51,066 nt of DNA from Trichodesmium erythraeum GBRTRLIN201 (GTDB taxonomy: Bacteria; Cyanobacteriota; Cyanobacteriia; Cyanobacteriales; Microcoleaceae): the NCBI GenBank assembly GCA_018457135.1, contig JAGGDU010000042.1, positions 1 through 51,066 on the forward strand, given 5' to 3'. Made by a program: the position numbers and the translations under genes. The notes beneath the pieces are model-generated. The model ran no database searches. It was not told the DNA's origin and saw nothing but the letters and a program-made list of their open reading frames with translations. Positions 37,299 to 46,337 of this stretch are shown one piece after another; position 1 is the first letter of the stretch; each line of letters begins with the position of its first letter.

Positions 37299-37961
37299 TC
37301 ACAACAACCCCCGATAACGAATAAACAATAAAATAACCGCCCACGAACCCAATGCCACTTTTATAGCCACCAAAAAATTCAGTATCGGAACAATTCCTCC
37401 ACTAAATAAATCTCCTAATGTTCCTTGAGGTAATTCCCATCCCATCATAGTTATCCCTGCCAATATTATGAATACTAAAACTGAAACTTTTTCCCAGATA
37501 GCAGCATTCCATCTCTGATATATCTTTTCCATCTTATCCGGTGATGAAGTCATAGCAACTAAACCAATAGCAGTTCCTCCTGCTATCCCTGCAGCAAAAC
37601 CACCCCCCGGACTCAGATGCCCCCGAATTGATAACTCAATACTCACCATCGCCGCAATAGTCGCTCCTAAACGTGCTAAAACTCTGGATGTGGGATCGCT
37701 TAATCTATAAAAATTATCGGTAGGTTCTTCGTCTGACAATAAAAAACGAACACCCAAGATAGCTATCGTAAATACTATCACCTCAAAAACCGTGTCATAA
37801 AGTCGATTTCTAAAAATGATGCCAGAAACTGCATTAGCTACTCCACTATCCGCGACTATTGATTCAACAATAGGTATTCTATCCCATTCTCCCATTGGGT
37901 TAGGTATAAATAGCACTGTTATAAACAATGCTACTCCCGCTAAAAAATAAACCAATTTCAT
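37299..37961 (-). CDS. mrpB: Mrp-type Na+/H+ antiporter subunit B
   Basis: 220-residue membrane protein, last gene of the operon. The C-terminal 130 residues are the MnhB domain with the signature RGHLSPGGGFAAGIAGGTAI near 128-147, followed by three hydrophobic segments. The first 80 residues include FTIAILGVRFLLSD, resembling the MbhE/MrpA C-terminal extension, so this is probably the fused longer form common in cyanobacteria. Mrp is a multi-subunit membrane complex that exports Na+ in exchange for protons. Its start overlaps the upstream gene's stop by one base, indicating translational coupling. Confidence 0.85.
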   Translation of the reverse strand: MKLVYFLAGVALFITVLFIPNPMGEWDRIPIVESIVADSGVANAVSGIIFRNRLYDTVFEVIVFTIAILGVRFLLSDEEPTDNFYRLSDPTSRVLARLGATIAAMVSIELSIRGHLSPGGGFAAGIAGGTAIGLVAMTSSPDKMEKIYQRWNAAIWEKVSVLVFIILAGITMMGWELPQGTLGDLFSGGIVPILNFLVAIKVALGSWAVILLFIRYRGLL

Positions 37962-38533
37962 TAATCTTTTTCCTCCAAGTTACTGACATTTATATATCTC
38001 ACAGTTGTTTCTGATAAAGTTAGTTCCTTTTCCATAATTTCAAATAGACGATACACTCTAGTAGTAGTCTGATAAGTTTGTTTGCCCTCTAGTTTTAATT
38101 CATCTGGTTTGCCAAAAATAGTATGAACTTCTTTGGATCGTAACCCTCCTTCTAAAGCTTGTTGAGTTGGATATTCGACTAATTCCAAACGCAAATGATA
38201 TTTATCAATAATTTTTCTCATATTATCGACAACTTCCTTCATATAACTTTCTGTTTCTGCCTCAACTTCTTTAAGTATTCCCAAACGCATTACTAAAGAA
38301 GAACGAACTGTAATCACATAAAGGCTGACAGCTAACATTGTTGCAACTAAAGCTTCCGTTAAAGCTACATCCGCAGCACCCAAAAGTGCATAAACTAATG
38401 CTGCTATTTCTCCTAAAATGGCTCGGATAATAAGACCATTATAAGGATTAACTTGAAGTACCAGTATCAAGGCGGCCAATGGTAAAAGCCCGATGATAAC
38501 ATAAACATAAATATCAATATCAATATCATTCAT
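37961..38533 (-). CDS. mrpA: Short MrpA-like subunit (DUF4040/MbhD-type)
   Basis: 190 residues. The first 85 form three hydrophobic helices with the MrpA C-terminal/MbhD signature ALVYALLGAADVALTEALVA. The remaining 100 are hydrophilic, with ESYMKEVVDNMRKIIDKYH, and form an extra cytosolic tail that I do not recognise. It covers only the small C-terminal part of canonical MrpA (about 800 residues with an ND5-like domain); the ND5-like part is absent from this gene. Short MrpA is, as I recall, usual in cyanobacterial mrp clusters. A 175-base gap separates it from mrpG upstream, the only sizeable gap among E-F-G-A-B. Confidence 0.75.
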   Translation of the reverse strand: MNDIDIDIYVYVIIGLLPLAALILVLQVNPYNGLIIRAILGEIAALVYALLGAADVALTEALVATMLAVSLYVITVRSSLVMRLGILKEVEAETESYMKEVVDNMRKIIDKYHLRLELVEYPTQQALEGGLRSKEVHTIFGKPDELKLEGKQTYQTTTRVYRLFEIMEKELTLSETTVRYINVSNLEEKD

Positions 38534-38708
38534 TGGTATTAGTCAAGAAATAATCATTAAGAAATATTATATGCATCCTCCAGAAGAGCTACTATAAGCC
38601 TTTTTCTGTCCTAGGCTTTAGCCCGGCTATAAATATTTGAGAAGCTACAACAAAACTACAAGCTTAATTATAAGCATTCAACCGAACAGAATAATAGACA
38701 TCTATCTT

Positions 38709-38990
38709 TTAACTTTCAATATCGGTATCAACACTAGAACAATATGCCAAAATGTATCCTAAAAGTGTATTCCAAATCGCCAAAGTAATAATTGCTAATA
38801 GCAATAAAGGCCATTCTCTAGGTATTTTCAGGAGTAAACCCACAACAATACTTATTGAACCCAGGGTATCAGCCACCGACAAACTATGGAGCTTATATAA
38901 AACCGATCTGTGACCAACTAGAGGAAATGTTCCCCAAAACCAGAAGAACACTCCCACAACTATTAAACCATAACTTAAAATGTCAATCAT
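38709..38990 (-). CDS. mrpG: Mrp-type antiporter subunit G
   Basis: 93-residue protein with three hydrophobic segments: LIVVGVFFWFWGTFPLVG at about 8-25, SVADTLGSISIVVGLLLK near 38-55, and LLLLAIITLAIWNTLLGYIL near 62-82. HRSVLYKLHSLSVADTLG is the typical MnhG/PhaG signature (R-x-x-K-x-H-x). Its start overlaps the mrpF stop by four bases (ATGA), so the two are translationally coupled. Small MrpG is needed for assembly of the complex; it carries no ion-binding site of its own that I can see. Confidence 0.85.
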   Translation of the reverse strand: MIDILSYGLIVVGVFFWFWGTFPLVGHRSVLYKLHSLSVADTLGSISIVVGLLLKIPREWPLLLLAIITLAIWNTLLGYILAYCSSVDTDIES

Positions 38991-39238
38991 ACCTTGTTTA
39001 AACTTTTAATTAAATGTGCTAGTAGCATTAATGCCGCATTACCTACAGCCAAAATAATTACTGCAACTACCCCAATAGACCAATCATTGCGTAAAACCGA
39101 CACAACTAATATCATAATAGAGGTTTTAGTAGCAATACTACTAAAAGCCAGCATTTTCTGCCAAATATCGTCATCCTGCCAGGCTTCATAAATGGGTATG
39201 AGCACAGACAAACTCATAACAATTAAAATATACTTCAT
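38987..39238 (-). CDS. mrpF: Mrp-type antiporter subunit F
   Basis: 83-residue protein with about three hydrophobic segments, matching MnhF/PhaF in size and order. It includes the D-rich PIYEAWQDDDIWQKMLAFSS turn after helix 1, and TSIMILVVSVLRNDW then VVAVIILAVGNAALMLLAHL. It overlaps mrpE upstream and mrpG downstream by four bases each (ATGA junctions). MrpF is a small core subunit of the antiporter. Identification rests mostly on position and hydropathy, plus a weak family motif. Confidence 0.8.
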   Translation of the reverse strand: MKYILIVMSLSVLIPIYEAWQDDDIWQKMLAFSSIATKTSIMILVVSVLRNDWSIGVVAVIILAVGNAALMLLAHLIKSLNKV

Positions 39239-39630
39239 TTTTTTCTCTTCGGTTTCACTCGGTGTACTTCATACCACCCCCCTTCGTTATATTTAAAGAC
39301 AATAGTTTTGGGAGTAAAGGTAATCAAAAATATATCTAGAAAAATCAATTGAGGTGTTCGTTGTGTTTTAAGATGTTCCCAAACCACAACTTCTTCATCA
39401 TGGGGATGAAGCATCATTTGTATTGCTTCAATATAAGATTGAGGAATGGCGACGATAATTTCCCATATGACTCGCAGCCAATCACTTAATAATCCCAGAG
39501 ATGTTTTTTTATGGGGCAATAAACAAGCAACACTAACACCAATAATCGTATTTTCCCAACTTAAGTCGGTGGTGAGTAAAAACCAAATTGCCAGTCGTAA
39601 TATTATGTTAAAAAGGGCAGTTGCGTCCAT
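39235..39630 (-). CDS. mrpE: Mrp-type antiporter subunit E
   Basis: 131 residues of the MnhE/PhaE family: an N-terminal hydrophobic segment (LFNIILRLAIWFLLTTDLSWENTIIG), a second at WLRVIWEIIVAIPQSYIEAI, and a cytosolic C-terminal half containing TPQLIFLDIFLITFTPKTIV, the family's most conserved block (TPxT). The start lies inside the mrpD end, with a 28-base overlap, so it is coupled to mrpD translation. MrpE is somewhat shorter than the 160-residue Bacillus form. Confidence 0.82.
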   Translation of the reverse strand: MDATALFNIILRLAIWFLLTTDLSWENTIIGVSVACLLPHKKTSLGLLSDWLRVIWEIIVAIPQSYIEAIQMMLHPHDEEVVVWEHLKTQRTPQLIFLDIFLITFTPKTIVFKYNEGGWYEVHRVKPKRKK

Positions 39631-41060
39631 ATCATCCAGAATAGTAAAATTAACATTAGGCTCATAAACCCAATCAGATGGTCAAATTCTTCCATCGACC
39701 TTGGTAACTTAATCGCCAATTTCTGAAAAATACATATATATATTACCCAACCAATAGTTATAGTTATCAATGCTTTAGTAATATTTTCAATGTTGTAAGC
39801 TTCAGAATAAAAACCATTTGCCACTATCAAACCACCGATCAATGGTACTATCGCAAACCAAAAACTCAAATTAACTTTGATTGGTTCCTCATTTTTCTGG
39901 TGAGGCAGAAAAATGAATTTAGCAAAAGAAATTGCCGTTCCTACTGCTGCAATATTGATAGCAATAACCTCCCAGGATAATAAATTTTTCGAGGTTAATA
40001 CCTTGGCTTCAAAACCAGCAAGTAATGGACAACCAGAAATAGAAAAACTAGCGATCGCTAAAATTACCCAAATTCTATTATCAATAGGATGATTCTGTAA
40101 TTCCTTAAAATTACGACTAGGCAAAACTCCTGAAATTAAAAACAAAGCAGATTTAACCAAACCGTGACTCAAAGCATAGAAACCTCCTACTACTGGGGCA
40201 GCAAGTATAAAACCCAACTGAGAAATAGTGTGAAATGCCAGCATACGCTTAGTATCTTTTTCCAATATGGCAAAACTAACTCCTAAAAGGGCCGTACCTA
40301 TTCCAAAAAGTCTAACTATCGGCTCTATTTCTTCTACAATTAGCGCACAACGCACTAATGGAAAAACTCCTGCCTTGACTACCACTCCTGACAATATTGC
40401 CGATACCGGACTCTCTGACTCAGAATGAGTTAAGGGCAACCATAACCCAGATACAAATATACCACCTTTTATCAATAATCCCAAAAATATCACCGCAATA
40501 GCTTCTGGAGGCGCACCCCGCAGACCTTCAAAACCAAAGGAATGATGTGCTTGATATACTAAAACTGCCCCTAAAAGATAAAACAGCATTCCTGTATTAC
40601 CCACAAACAAATAGCGTAACCCTACCCAAATAGACCTATCGGTACGACTATAAGTTATCAGTAGAAATGAAGCAATAGTAATTACTTCCAAAGCTACATA
40701 CAAACTAATAAAATCTGTACAAATAAAAGTAGCATTAACACTAGCATGCAAAATCGTTAATTGCATATAGAAAAAAGCTGTTTTATTGCTATCCCAACAG
40801 TAAAATATTACTGCTGTTGTTACTAGAGCATTAGTGATAATAAAAAAGCCACCTATTTGGTCAATAGTTAAAGTTACACCAAAATTATCAAGTAACTTTA
40901 TTTCTAAAAGAAACGATGGGTCTGCAAATATTATCAAAGCATAGTTAACAGAAAGCAATGCTACTCCCAGTGCCAGAAAGCGAGAACATTTGGGTAGTAA
41001 ATAGATAATGAAACCAACACAAAATTGTAATGCCATCCAGGCAACTGTCAAATTAGCCAT
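39603..41060 (-). CDS. mrpD: Mrp-type antiporter subunit D (NADH dehydrogenase ND2/ND4/ND5-like)
   Basis: 485 residues with about 14 hydrophobic segments. It is a Proton_antipo_M family protein related to complex I subunits NuoL/M/N, in which the proton and ion path runs through charged residues in broken helices. Visible are the helix with YVALEVITIASFLLITYS near 125, the GLWLPLTHSESESPVSAILSG block near 205-225 (family W-LP-AH-AP-S-S-L-G variant), and KDTKRMLAFHTISQLGFIL near 275. Key Glu (ALEV) and Lys (SGVVVKAG) residues are present. It is the only intact large subunit here; a fragment of a second copy lies immediately upstream at 41250-41395. Confidence 0.87.
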   Translation of the reverse strand: MANLTVAWMALQFCVGFIIYLLPKCSRFLALGVALLSVNYALIIFADPSFLLEIKLLDNFGVTLTIDQIGGFFIITNALVTTAVIFYCWDSNKTAFFYMQLTILHASVNATFICTDFISLYVALEVITIASFLLITYSRTDRSIWVGLRYLFVGNTGMLFYLLGAVLVYQAHHSFGFEGLRGAPPEAIAVIFLGLLIKGGIFVSGLWLPLTHSESESPVSAILSGVVVKAGVFPLVRCALIVEEIEPIVRLFGIGTALLGVSFAILEKDTKRMLAFHTISQLGFILAAPVVGGFYALSHGLVKSALFLISGVLPSRNFKELQNHPIDNRIWVILAIASFSISGCPLLAGFEAKVLTSKNLLSWEVIAINIAAVGTAISFAKFIFLPHQKNEEPIKVNLSFWFAIVPLIGGLIVANGFYSEAYNIENITKALITITIGWVIYICIFQKLAIKLPRSMEEFDHLIGFMSLMLILLFWMIWTQLPFLT

Positions 41061-41249
41061 AAAACATAAAAGTCAAAAATAATGCATTTAAAAGTCATAC
41101 ATTAAGAAAAAAAAGATAGATTTCAGCCAATCCTTTCAGAGTCTACTGAGTATAGTTTTTCTTGATGGAAAATAGTAAATCCGATAACTGTATAGCCCTA
41201 TTTCATCTCATTTAAGTTTTTTCCTTCTTTTTTTTTTCTTAACTGTACT

Positions 41250-41395
41250 TTAGCTTGATAATACTGATATCATCAAGACATACTTAGCATACAGCAATGA
41301 TCCTACTGCTGATACTAAAAAGCCATAAAGTTTGGATATGTAGATAGATAACTAACCCCACAAAAAAATGGCAACGCCATCCAAGCAATTGTCAT
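41250..41395 (-). pseudogene. Remnant of a second mrpD gene
   Basis: Right after mrpC, ATG at 41395 gives MTIAWMALPFFCGVSYLSTY, matching the start of the intact mrpD (LTVAWMALQFCVGFIIYLLP). After a frameshift it continues as KLYGFLVSAVGSLLYAKYVL and MISVLSS to a stop at 41250; compare CSRFLALGVALLSVNYALII in mrpD. About 48 of some 485 codons remain. The remainder has been deleted, leaving a short AT-rich stretch before mrpD. Cyanobacterial mrp clusters are, as I recall, usually described with two D-type subunits in tandem, and this is where the first would lie. Confidence 0.75.
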
Positions 41396-41419
41396 ATTGG
41401 TCACTTTAGTTATCAATTG

Positions 41420-41764
41420 TTATGGCAGATTGTTTTTTTCGATCACATTAGCTTCTAGAGTAGGATTATCCTTTGACAACTTGATCACACCCACCAGCAT
41501 TAAAGCTTGAATTGAAAAACCAATAACAATGGCAGTTAATATAACCGCTTGAGGCACAGGATCCGAATAAGCAACAACATTTTCCCTTTCACTTATAATA
41601 GGAGTGAATACACCATCTCGTGATGCCACCAACACATAATAAGCAATAACCCCTGTACTCATAATATCCATTGACATGACTTTCATCACCAAATTTTTCT
41701 TAAATATAATGCCGAAAAATCCACATAATACGGTGAAAAGTATCAAAGCTTCTAATCTTAACAT
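41420..41764 (-). CDS. mrpC: Mrp-type antiporter subunit C (NuoK-like)
   Basis: 114 residues with three helices, matching MnhC/NuoK: LILFTVLCGFFGIIFKKNLV near 7-27 and VMSMDIMSTGVIAYYVLVAS near 30-48. The third, DPVPQAVILTAIVIGFSIQALMLV near 68-92, has the family signature DPVPQALVLTAIVI. A hydrophilic tail of 20 residues follows. The gene is first in the minus-strand cluster C-(dead D)-D-E-F-G-A-B and probably lies closest to the promoter. NuoK-type subunits sit next to the large antiporter-like subunits. Confidence 0.88.
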   Translation of the reverse strand: MLRLEALILFTVLCGFFGIIFKKNLVMKVMSMDIMSTGVIAYYVLVASRDGVFTPIISERENVVAYSDPVPQAVILTAIVIGFSIQALMLVGVIKLSKDNPTLEANVIEKNNLP

Positions 41765-42471
41765 ATAATTTCAGTATTTAGTAGTTAATAATTGGTTTAA
41801 ATATTTATATCTTACAAGGCAATATAACCAAATAATCTATTAATAAGACTTTAGCAAATTGTCAACCTAAACCTATCCTCAATTCTCTTTATTAGGGGCA
41901 AATACTTCAATTTTTTTTTATTTAACCAATACCACAAAATTCTCAGAGATAGATCTACGAAATACCTCTAAAGTTTTGTTAACCCAACCACTACTTCTAC
42001 CCCCACTTAAGCAATGCAAAAAAATGATAAGTTTATCAGCACAAAATACCAAAATTATATGCCTCTTGAAGTTGCTTTTATAATAGTATCTAACACCTGT
42101 TTTGTAATATGAATATTTTAAATATATGACTAAGGCGATACTAACTTATATGGAAAAAAGAGGGCATGGCCACTAAAGTTATTTCTTTCATTTGACTTTT
42201 GCACCTATAGTAATTAGCTGAAATATATATACTGCATATATTTTACCCATTTTTTTTTATTTTTAGCACTCTTTTTTAGAATAAAAAACTCTAAAATTCA
42301 TAGCATTTTGCAACTTTATATGCTCATATAGTTATATAGTCATTGATATATTGATATTTGTGAAAGTTGATTCAAATTGGGATTGTATTTAAATAGTTAA
42401 CTACTATAATTTGTAATGATTTTTGATTTTGGAGATCTCTAGGTCAAAATTATAGACAATAGTTACAAACC
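41765..42471. other. Upstream region of the Mrp operon
   Basis: About 700 AT-rich bases between mrpC and the stop of the phosphoesterase gene. It should contain the operon promoter. No gene or strong hairpin is seen. Confidence 0.5.
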
Positions 42472-43305
42472 TTAATAATTAGTTACTAACGTGATTATTG
42501 TCACTTCTGGAGGACAAAATAATCTCCCTGGAAAATAAGTTCCTAAACCACGATTCACATATAAAAAGTTATTTCCAATTTGATGCAATCCCTGAGACCA
42601 TTCCCAATACTTAACTATTTTCTCACATTTTCCGATAAATGGTACAACAGGCTGTAGAAATTTGGGGATTAATTTACGAATAGGTTCTCTAAACTGAGCT
42701 AGAGGTCCGAGATATGGTAGTCTAATCTGACCTCCATGAGTATGACCTGATAGCTGTAGATCAATACGCCATTTTTGTAATACTTTAGCTGTGTCGGGAT
42801 TGTGAGATAAAACAATCCGAGGAACTGTTTTATTTATAGACTCTATGACTGGAAATGGTTGGAAGTTAGCAGACCAATAATCTTCTAACCCCACTAAGGC
42901 TAAACCTGAACCCAGAGGATAAACGACTTGGTTCAGTAGAATGGGAATCTCAACACGAGTAAAAGCTTCTATAACTTTATCCCTAGCACCTGGATATTCT
43001 TCATCATGATTACCAAGGACAGCATAAACTCCAGCGCGACTTTTAAGATCTTTCAACCGCAATACCAGATCATCTACAGGTGTAGGTTCATCAGTGATAA
43101 AATCTCCTGTCAGTAAAATTAAATCTGGTTCAACTTTATTGGTAATAGCGATCGCTCTAGTAAGTAACCATTCAGATAGTCGCTTTCTGTCATAGTGGAA
43201 GTCTGACAGTTGTACGAGTTTTGTCCCTTGTAAATTTTGAGGCAACCCATTAATTTTTAGGGTTAAGCGATCTACTTGTAATGGGCCTGTTAATATCCTG
43301 TGCAT
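42472..43305 (-). CDS. Metallophosphoesterase
   Basis: 277-residue calcineurin-type phosphoesterase with the full set of two-metal motifs: D35 and H37 in LSDFHYD, D68 in LTGDFI, N99, H100 and D101 in LGNHDEE, H168 in LSHNPD, and H188 and H190 in LSGHTHGGQIRLP. The last motif is the YkuE/YaeI-like subgroup signature. There is no N-terminal membrane segment, unlike YkuE. Substrate (phosphodiester or membrane-lipid headgroup) cannot be told from sequence. It is a single gene, separated by about 200 bases from the upstream oxidoreductase. Confidence 0.87.
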   Translation of the reverse strand: MHRILTGPLQVDRLTLKINGLPQNLQGTKLVQLSDFHYDRKRLSEWLLTRAIAITNKVEPDLILLTGDFITDEPTPVDDLVLRLKDLKSRAGVYAVLGNHDEEYPGARDKVIEAFTRVEIPILLNQVVYPLGSGLALVGLEDYWSANFQPFPVIESINKTVPRIVLSHNPDTAKVLQKWRIDLQLSGHTHGGQIRLPYLGPLAQFREPIRKLIPKFLQPVVPFIGKCEKIVKYWEWSQGLHQIGNNFLYVNRGLGTYFPGRLFCPPEVTIITLVTNY

Positions 43306-43508
43306 AGTTTATAAACTGTGACTACACTTAGGTCCCTTAAGCATAGCAAGGTAAAATATTAGTTGTGGAGTTTGAAATACCCTTAAAAGTTATGCCTTAG
43401 TATTTCAGAAAAATTAGAGTTTCAATATTATTTATCCTATCATTCCTGTGATATTTACCCTATTTAAATCTTACACTTTAATACCTTAACTCCTAACTCC
43501 TGAGCTAA

Positions 43509-44978
43509 CTATTCTATCAAGGAACGTCGCCAATGAAATAAATTTAACAAACAATCTTTAACTATTTTATTATTCTCTCGTTTTTGCCTTAACCATACTG
43601 TTGCTGTTTGACCATTAATCTCTGATGCTGTTGGCCAAATATGAGGTAAGTCAGCGATCGCTTCTATTGTTATTCCTTCACGAATAGCTAATGCCATCAC
43701 ATGAATTATCTCACTTGCTTGATTTCCTACCACTGAAACACCTAAAATTTTACCATTACTATGACCTACTATTTTACAATATCCTGTTGTTTTATTTAAA
43801 ATTTGTGCCCAATCTTGATGTTTGAGATATTGCCGATGAACAAATACATTTTCTCCATAACGTCGTCTAGCTTGTTGCTCAGTTAAACCAACTCTTGCTA
43901 ATTGTGGATCTGAAAATATTGCCCAAGGAATACCACTATAATTAACTGAAAAAATAGGTAAATAGAGAATATTTTTTATTGCTACTCTAGCTTCATAATT
44001 AGCAACATGGCGAAATGAATATCCACCCATTAAATCTCCACAACCATAAATTCGATAATTGCTAGTTTGTAGCTTTTTATTTAATAACAATTTATGACCA
44101 TTAAACTTGACTCCTACTGCTTCTAAATTTAAAGTTTGCAGATTTGCTTTATTACCTGCTGCCAAGATAATTTCATCTACCTCTATAGCTTCATTTCTTG
44201 CTAAAATCCATTTTTTATTCTTAATTTTTCTCACTTGAGATACTTCTGTTTGAGTTAATATTCTAATACCTTCAGCTTCTAACTGAGCTTGAACTAAAAA
44301 TGCTGCTTCTGAATCTTCTTTACCTAAAATATGAGAATTTTTGACTACTATAGTTACTTGAGTTCCTAAGCGAGAAAAACTTTGTGCTATTTCTATTCCG
44401 CTGGGGTCCCCACCAATAACAGCTAAAGTTTCGGGAACCTTTGATAGTTCTTGAATTTCTTCGGGAGTAATAAATCCAGTACTTATTAATCCAGGAATTG
44501 CTGGTATTATAGGCTGAGATGGAGTAGCTAATAAATATTTGCGTGAGCGTAGATGTCTTCCTTTAACAACAAAAGCAAGTTTTGGGCGATCGACAAACTT
44601 TCCCTCACCAAAAATCACGTCTATTCCTAAAGTTGCTAAAACTTCTGGTTCATATTTAGCTAATTGATTATTCACTACATAATCAGCATACTTTTTAGCT
44701 TCTTGAAACTTTACCCAAACTTCTCCAGAATCATCAGTTCCCTCATAAATACCAAACTGTTTTTTGTGGTGTATTTGTTCGACAAAATTTGCTATTTTAC
44801 TGATAATTTTGTTGTGATTAAATCCTTGAGTATTACTAAAAATTGGGGAAGTAACTGTATTTATTTCCGTAGGAGGAGGTTGTATAAGAGCAACACGACC
44901 TTGAAGTTTTGTTGCAGTGATAGCTGCATAAATACCTGTTATTGTTCCACCTACAATTACTACATCGTAATCCAGCAT
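43509..44978 (-). CDS. FAD-dependent pyridine nucleotide-disulfide oxidoreductase family, without the disulfide
   Basis: 489 residues with the layout of dihydrolipoamide dehydrogenase or mercuric reductase. The FAD-binding start is DVVIVGGTITGIYAA (5-19), the NAD(P)-binding segment LAVIGGDPSGIEIAQSFSRL near 185-205, the second FAD motif IYGCGDLMGG near 310-320, and the C-terminal dimer domain has LPHIWPTASEING near 455. The redox-active CxxxxC normally near residue 40 is absent: the region reads TVTSPIFSNTQGFNHNK. The first GxGxxG is GGTITG. So it probably binds FAD and NAD(P) but cannot use the classical dithiol relay. It may be a diaphorase or quinone reductase type; that is inference. Confidence 0.78.
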   Translation of the reverse strand: MLDYDVVIVGGTITGIYAAITATKLQGRVALIQPPPTEINTVTSPIFSNTQGFNHNKIISKIANFVEQIHHKKQFGIYEGTDDSGEVWVKFQEAKKYADYVVNNQLAKYEPEVLATLGIDVIFGEGKFVDRPKLAFVVKGRHLRSRKYLLATPSQPIIPAIPGLISTGFITPEEIQELSKVPETLAVIGGDPSGIEIAQSFSRLGTQVTIVVKNSHILGKEDSEAAFLVQAQLEAEGIRILTQTEVSQVRKIKNKKWILARNEAIEVDEIILAAGNKANLQTLNLEAVGVKFNGHKLLLNKKLQTSNYRIYGCGDLMGGYSFRHVANYEARVAIKNILYLPIFSVNYSGIPWAIFSDPQLARVGLTEQQARRRYGENVFVHRQYLKHQDWAQILNKTTGYCKIVGHSNGKILGVSVVGNQASEIIHVMALAIREGITIEAIADLPHIWPTASEINGQTATVWLRQKRENNKIVKDCLLNLFHWRRSLIE

Positions 44979-45230
44979 AATCTATAATTTTTTTTCTTTG
45001 TCCCTATTGAGTTTTAAGCTATTTTTGAACTTAAAAATCTCAAAGCATCCCTAGGTACTAACCTAATACTCAAAACCTACTTAATAAGTAGGTTTAATCA
45101 TCTATCAAATAGTAAGGTCAATTCCCACAAGGTGAGAATCATTTAAAAAGTTACTTCTAAGTTCTTTTTCCGATTTTTTTTATTTGTCAGATTTCTTTAT
45201 ACCTACCTACTTACCTAAAACTTATTTCAA

Positions 45231-46337
45231 TTACTTCAAAATTTGTCCCAAAGCATCAACTAACTTTTGATTATCTTCTTGGGTACGAACAGCAACTCGA
45301 AAATAGCGATCGCCCAATTCTGGAAAACTGGACCCATCTCTAATTAAAATTCTATGCTTTTTCAGTAATGTTGTCTGTAGCCAATCAACAGACTTTTCCG
45401 AGTGGACTAATAAAAAGTTAGCTGCACCAGGACATGGCTGTAAACCAGGTAACTCTGCCAAACCTTGGAACAGTTGAGGACGAGCATCTGCTAACCAATC
45501 CCAAGTTTGCTGTTGAAAAACTTGGTCTTCTAGAACTGCTTGGGCAGCAGCTATAGCTAAAGTATTTACAGGCCAAGGATCTCGCCACTTTTGCCATTTC
45601 CGAAGGCGTTCAGGATGAGAAATTGCATAACCTAGCCTTAATCCAGGTAAACTGTAAAATTTAGTCAGAGAGCGTAAAATAACCAAATTATGAAATTTAG
45701 TTACCAGTGGCACCAAGCTTTGAGCTTGGGGTGGTGGTAAAAAGTCCATAAATGCTTCATCTACCACTACTAAACCAAACTTTTCTAAAAAAGGGACTAT
45801 TGTTTCCACTTCCATCAATAATCCCGTAGGATTATGAGGGTTATTGAGCAGTAGTCCTTTATCTGTGTCAATTTCTATCTGTAATTCTTGTAATTCAGTT
45901 AATTTCGATTCCCCAACTTTTAGGGGACATTCAATTACATTAGCTGTAAAAGTTTTTAAAGCGCGTCTATAGTCACCAAAAGCGGGAGTTAGTAAATAAA
46001 CAGCTTCCAGCTTTGATAAATCTAGGGCCGCCCAAGTTAATAATTCGGCTGCACCATTGCCAGGCAATATCCACTCTGAAGTCAGAGGAGGATGAGCCAA
46101 ACTAAGAGCCTTTTTTAATTCCTGATAATTAGGGTCTGGATAAGCTCCAAGTTTGCTGATATTAGTTTGAATAGCTTGGATAGCAGAATCAGGTAGCCCC
46201 AGAGGATTAATACTAGCCGAGAAATCAACAATAGCAGACATCGGGCAACCTGCTACTGTGGCCGCCCAAGCTAAGTTTCCTCCGTGTAATGGTTTACTCA
46301 AAGCTGGATAATAATTATTTACCGTTTCTTTCGGCAA
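45231..46337 (-). CDS. cobD: CobD-like threonine-phosphate decarboxylase / class I-II aminotransferase
   Basis: Up to 368 residues, fold type I PLP enzyme. PLHGGNLAWAA followed by IVDFSASINPLG near 36-47 is the signature of L-threonine-O-3-phosphate decarboxylases (CobD, CobC), which supply (R)-1-aminopropan-2-ol phosphate for cobalamin side-chain assembly; GNGAAELL and NNPHNPTG follow. PLP lysine is K226 in SLTKFYSLPGLRLGY. The start is uncertain. The frame opens at a TTG at 46337, which overlaps the HU gene by 23 bases. An alternative TTG at 46301 would give (M)SKPLHGG, closer to homologues. Neither has a clear ribosome-binding site, and coupling to HU is possible. Histidinol-phosphate aminotransferase is the other candidate. 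Confidence 0.78.
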   Translation of the reverse strand: MPKETVNNYYPALSKPLHGGNLAWAATVAGCPMSAIVDFSASINPLGLPDSAIQAIQTNISKLGAYPDPNYQELKKALSLAHPPLTSEWILPGNGAAELLTWAALDLSKLEAVYLLTPAFGDYRRALKTFTANVIECPLKVGESKLTELQELQIEIDTDKGLLLNNPHNPTGLLMEVETIVPFLEKFGLVVVDEAFMDFLPPPQAQSLVPLVTKFHNLVILRSLTKFYSLPGLRLGYAISHPERLRKWQKWRDPWPVNTLAIAAAQAVLEDQVFQQQTWDWLADARPQLFQGLAELPGLQPCPGAANFLLVHSEKSVDWLQTTLLKKHRILIRDGSSFPELGDRYFRVAVRTQEDNQKLVDALGQILK

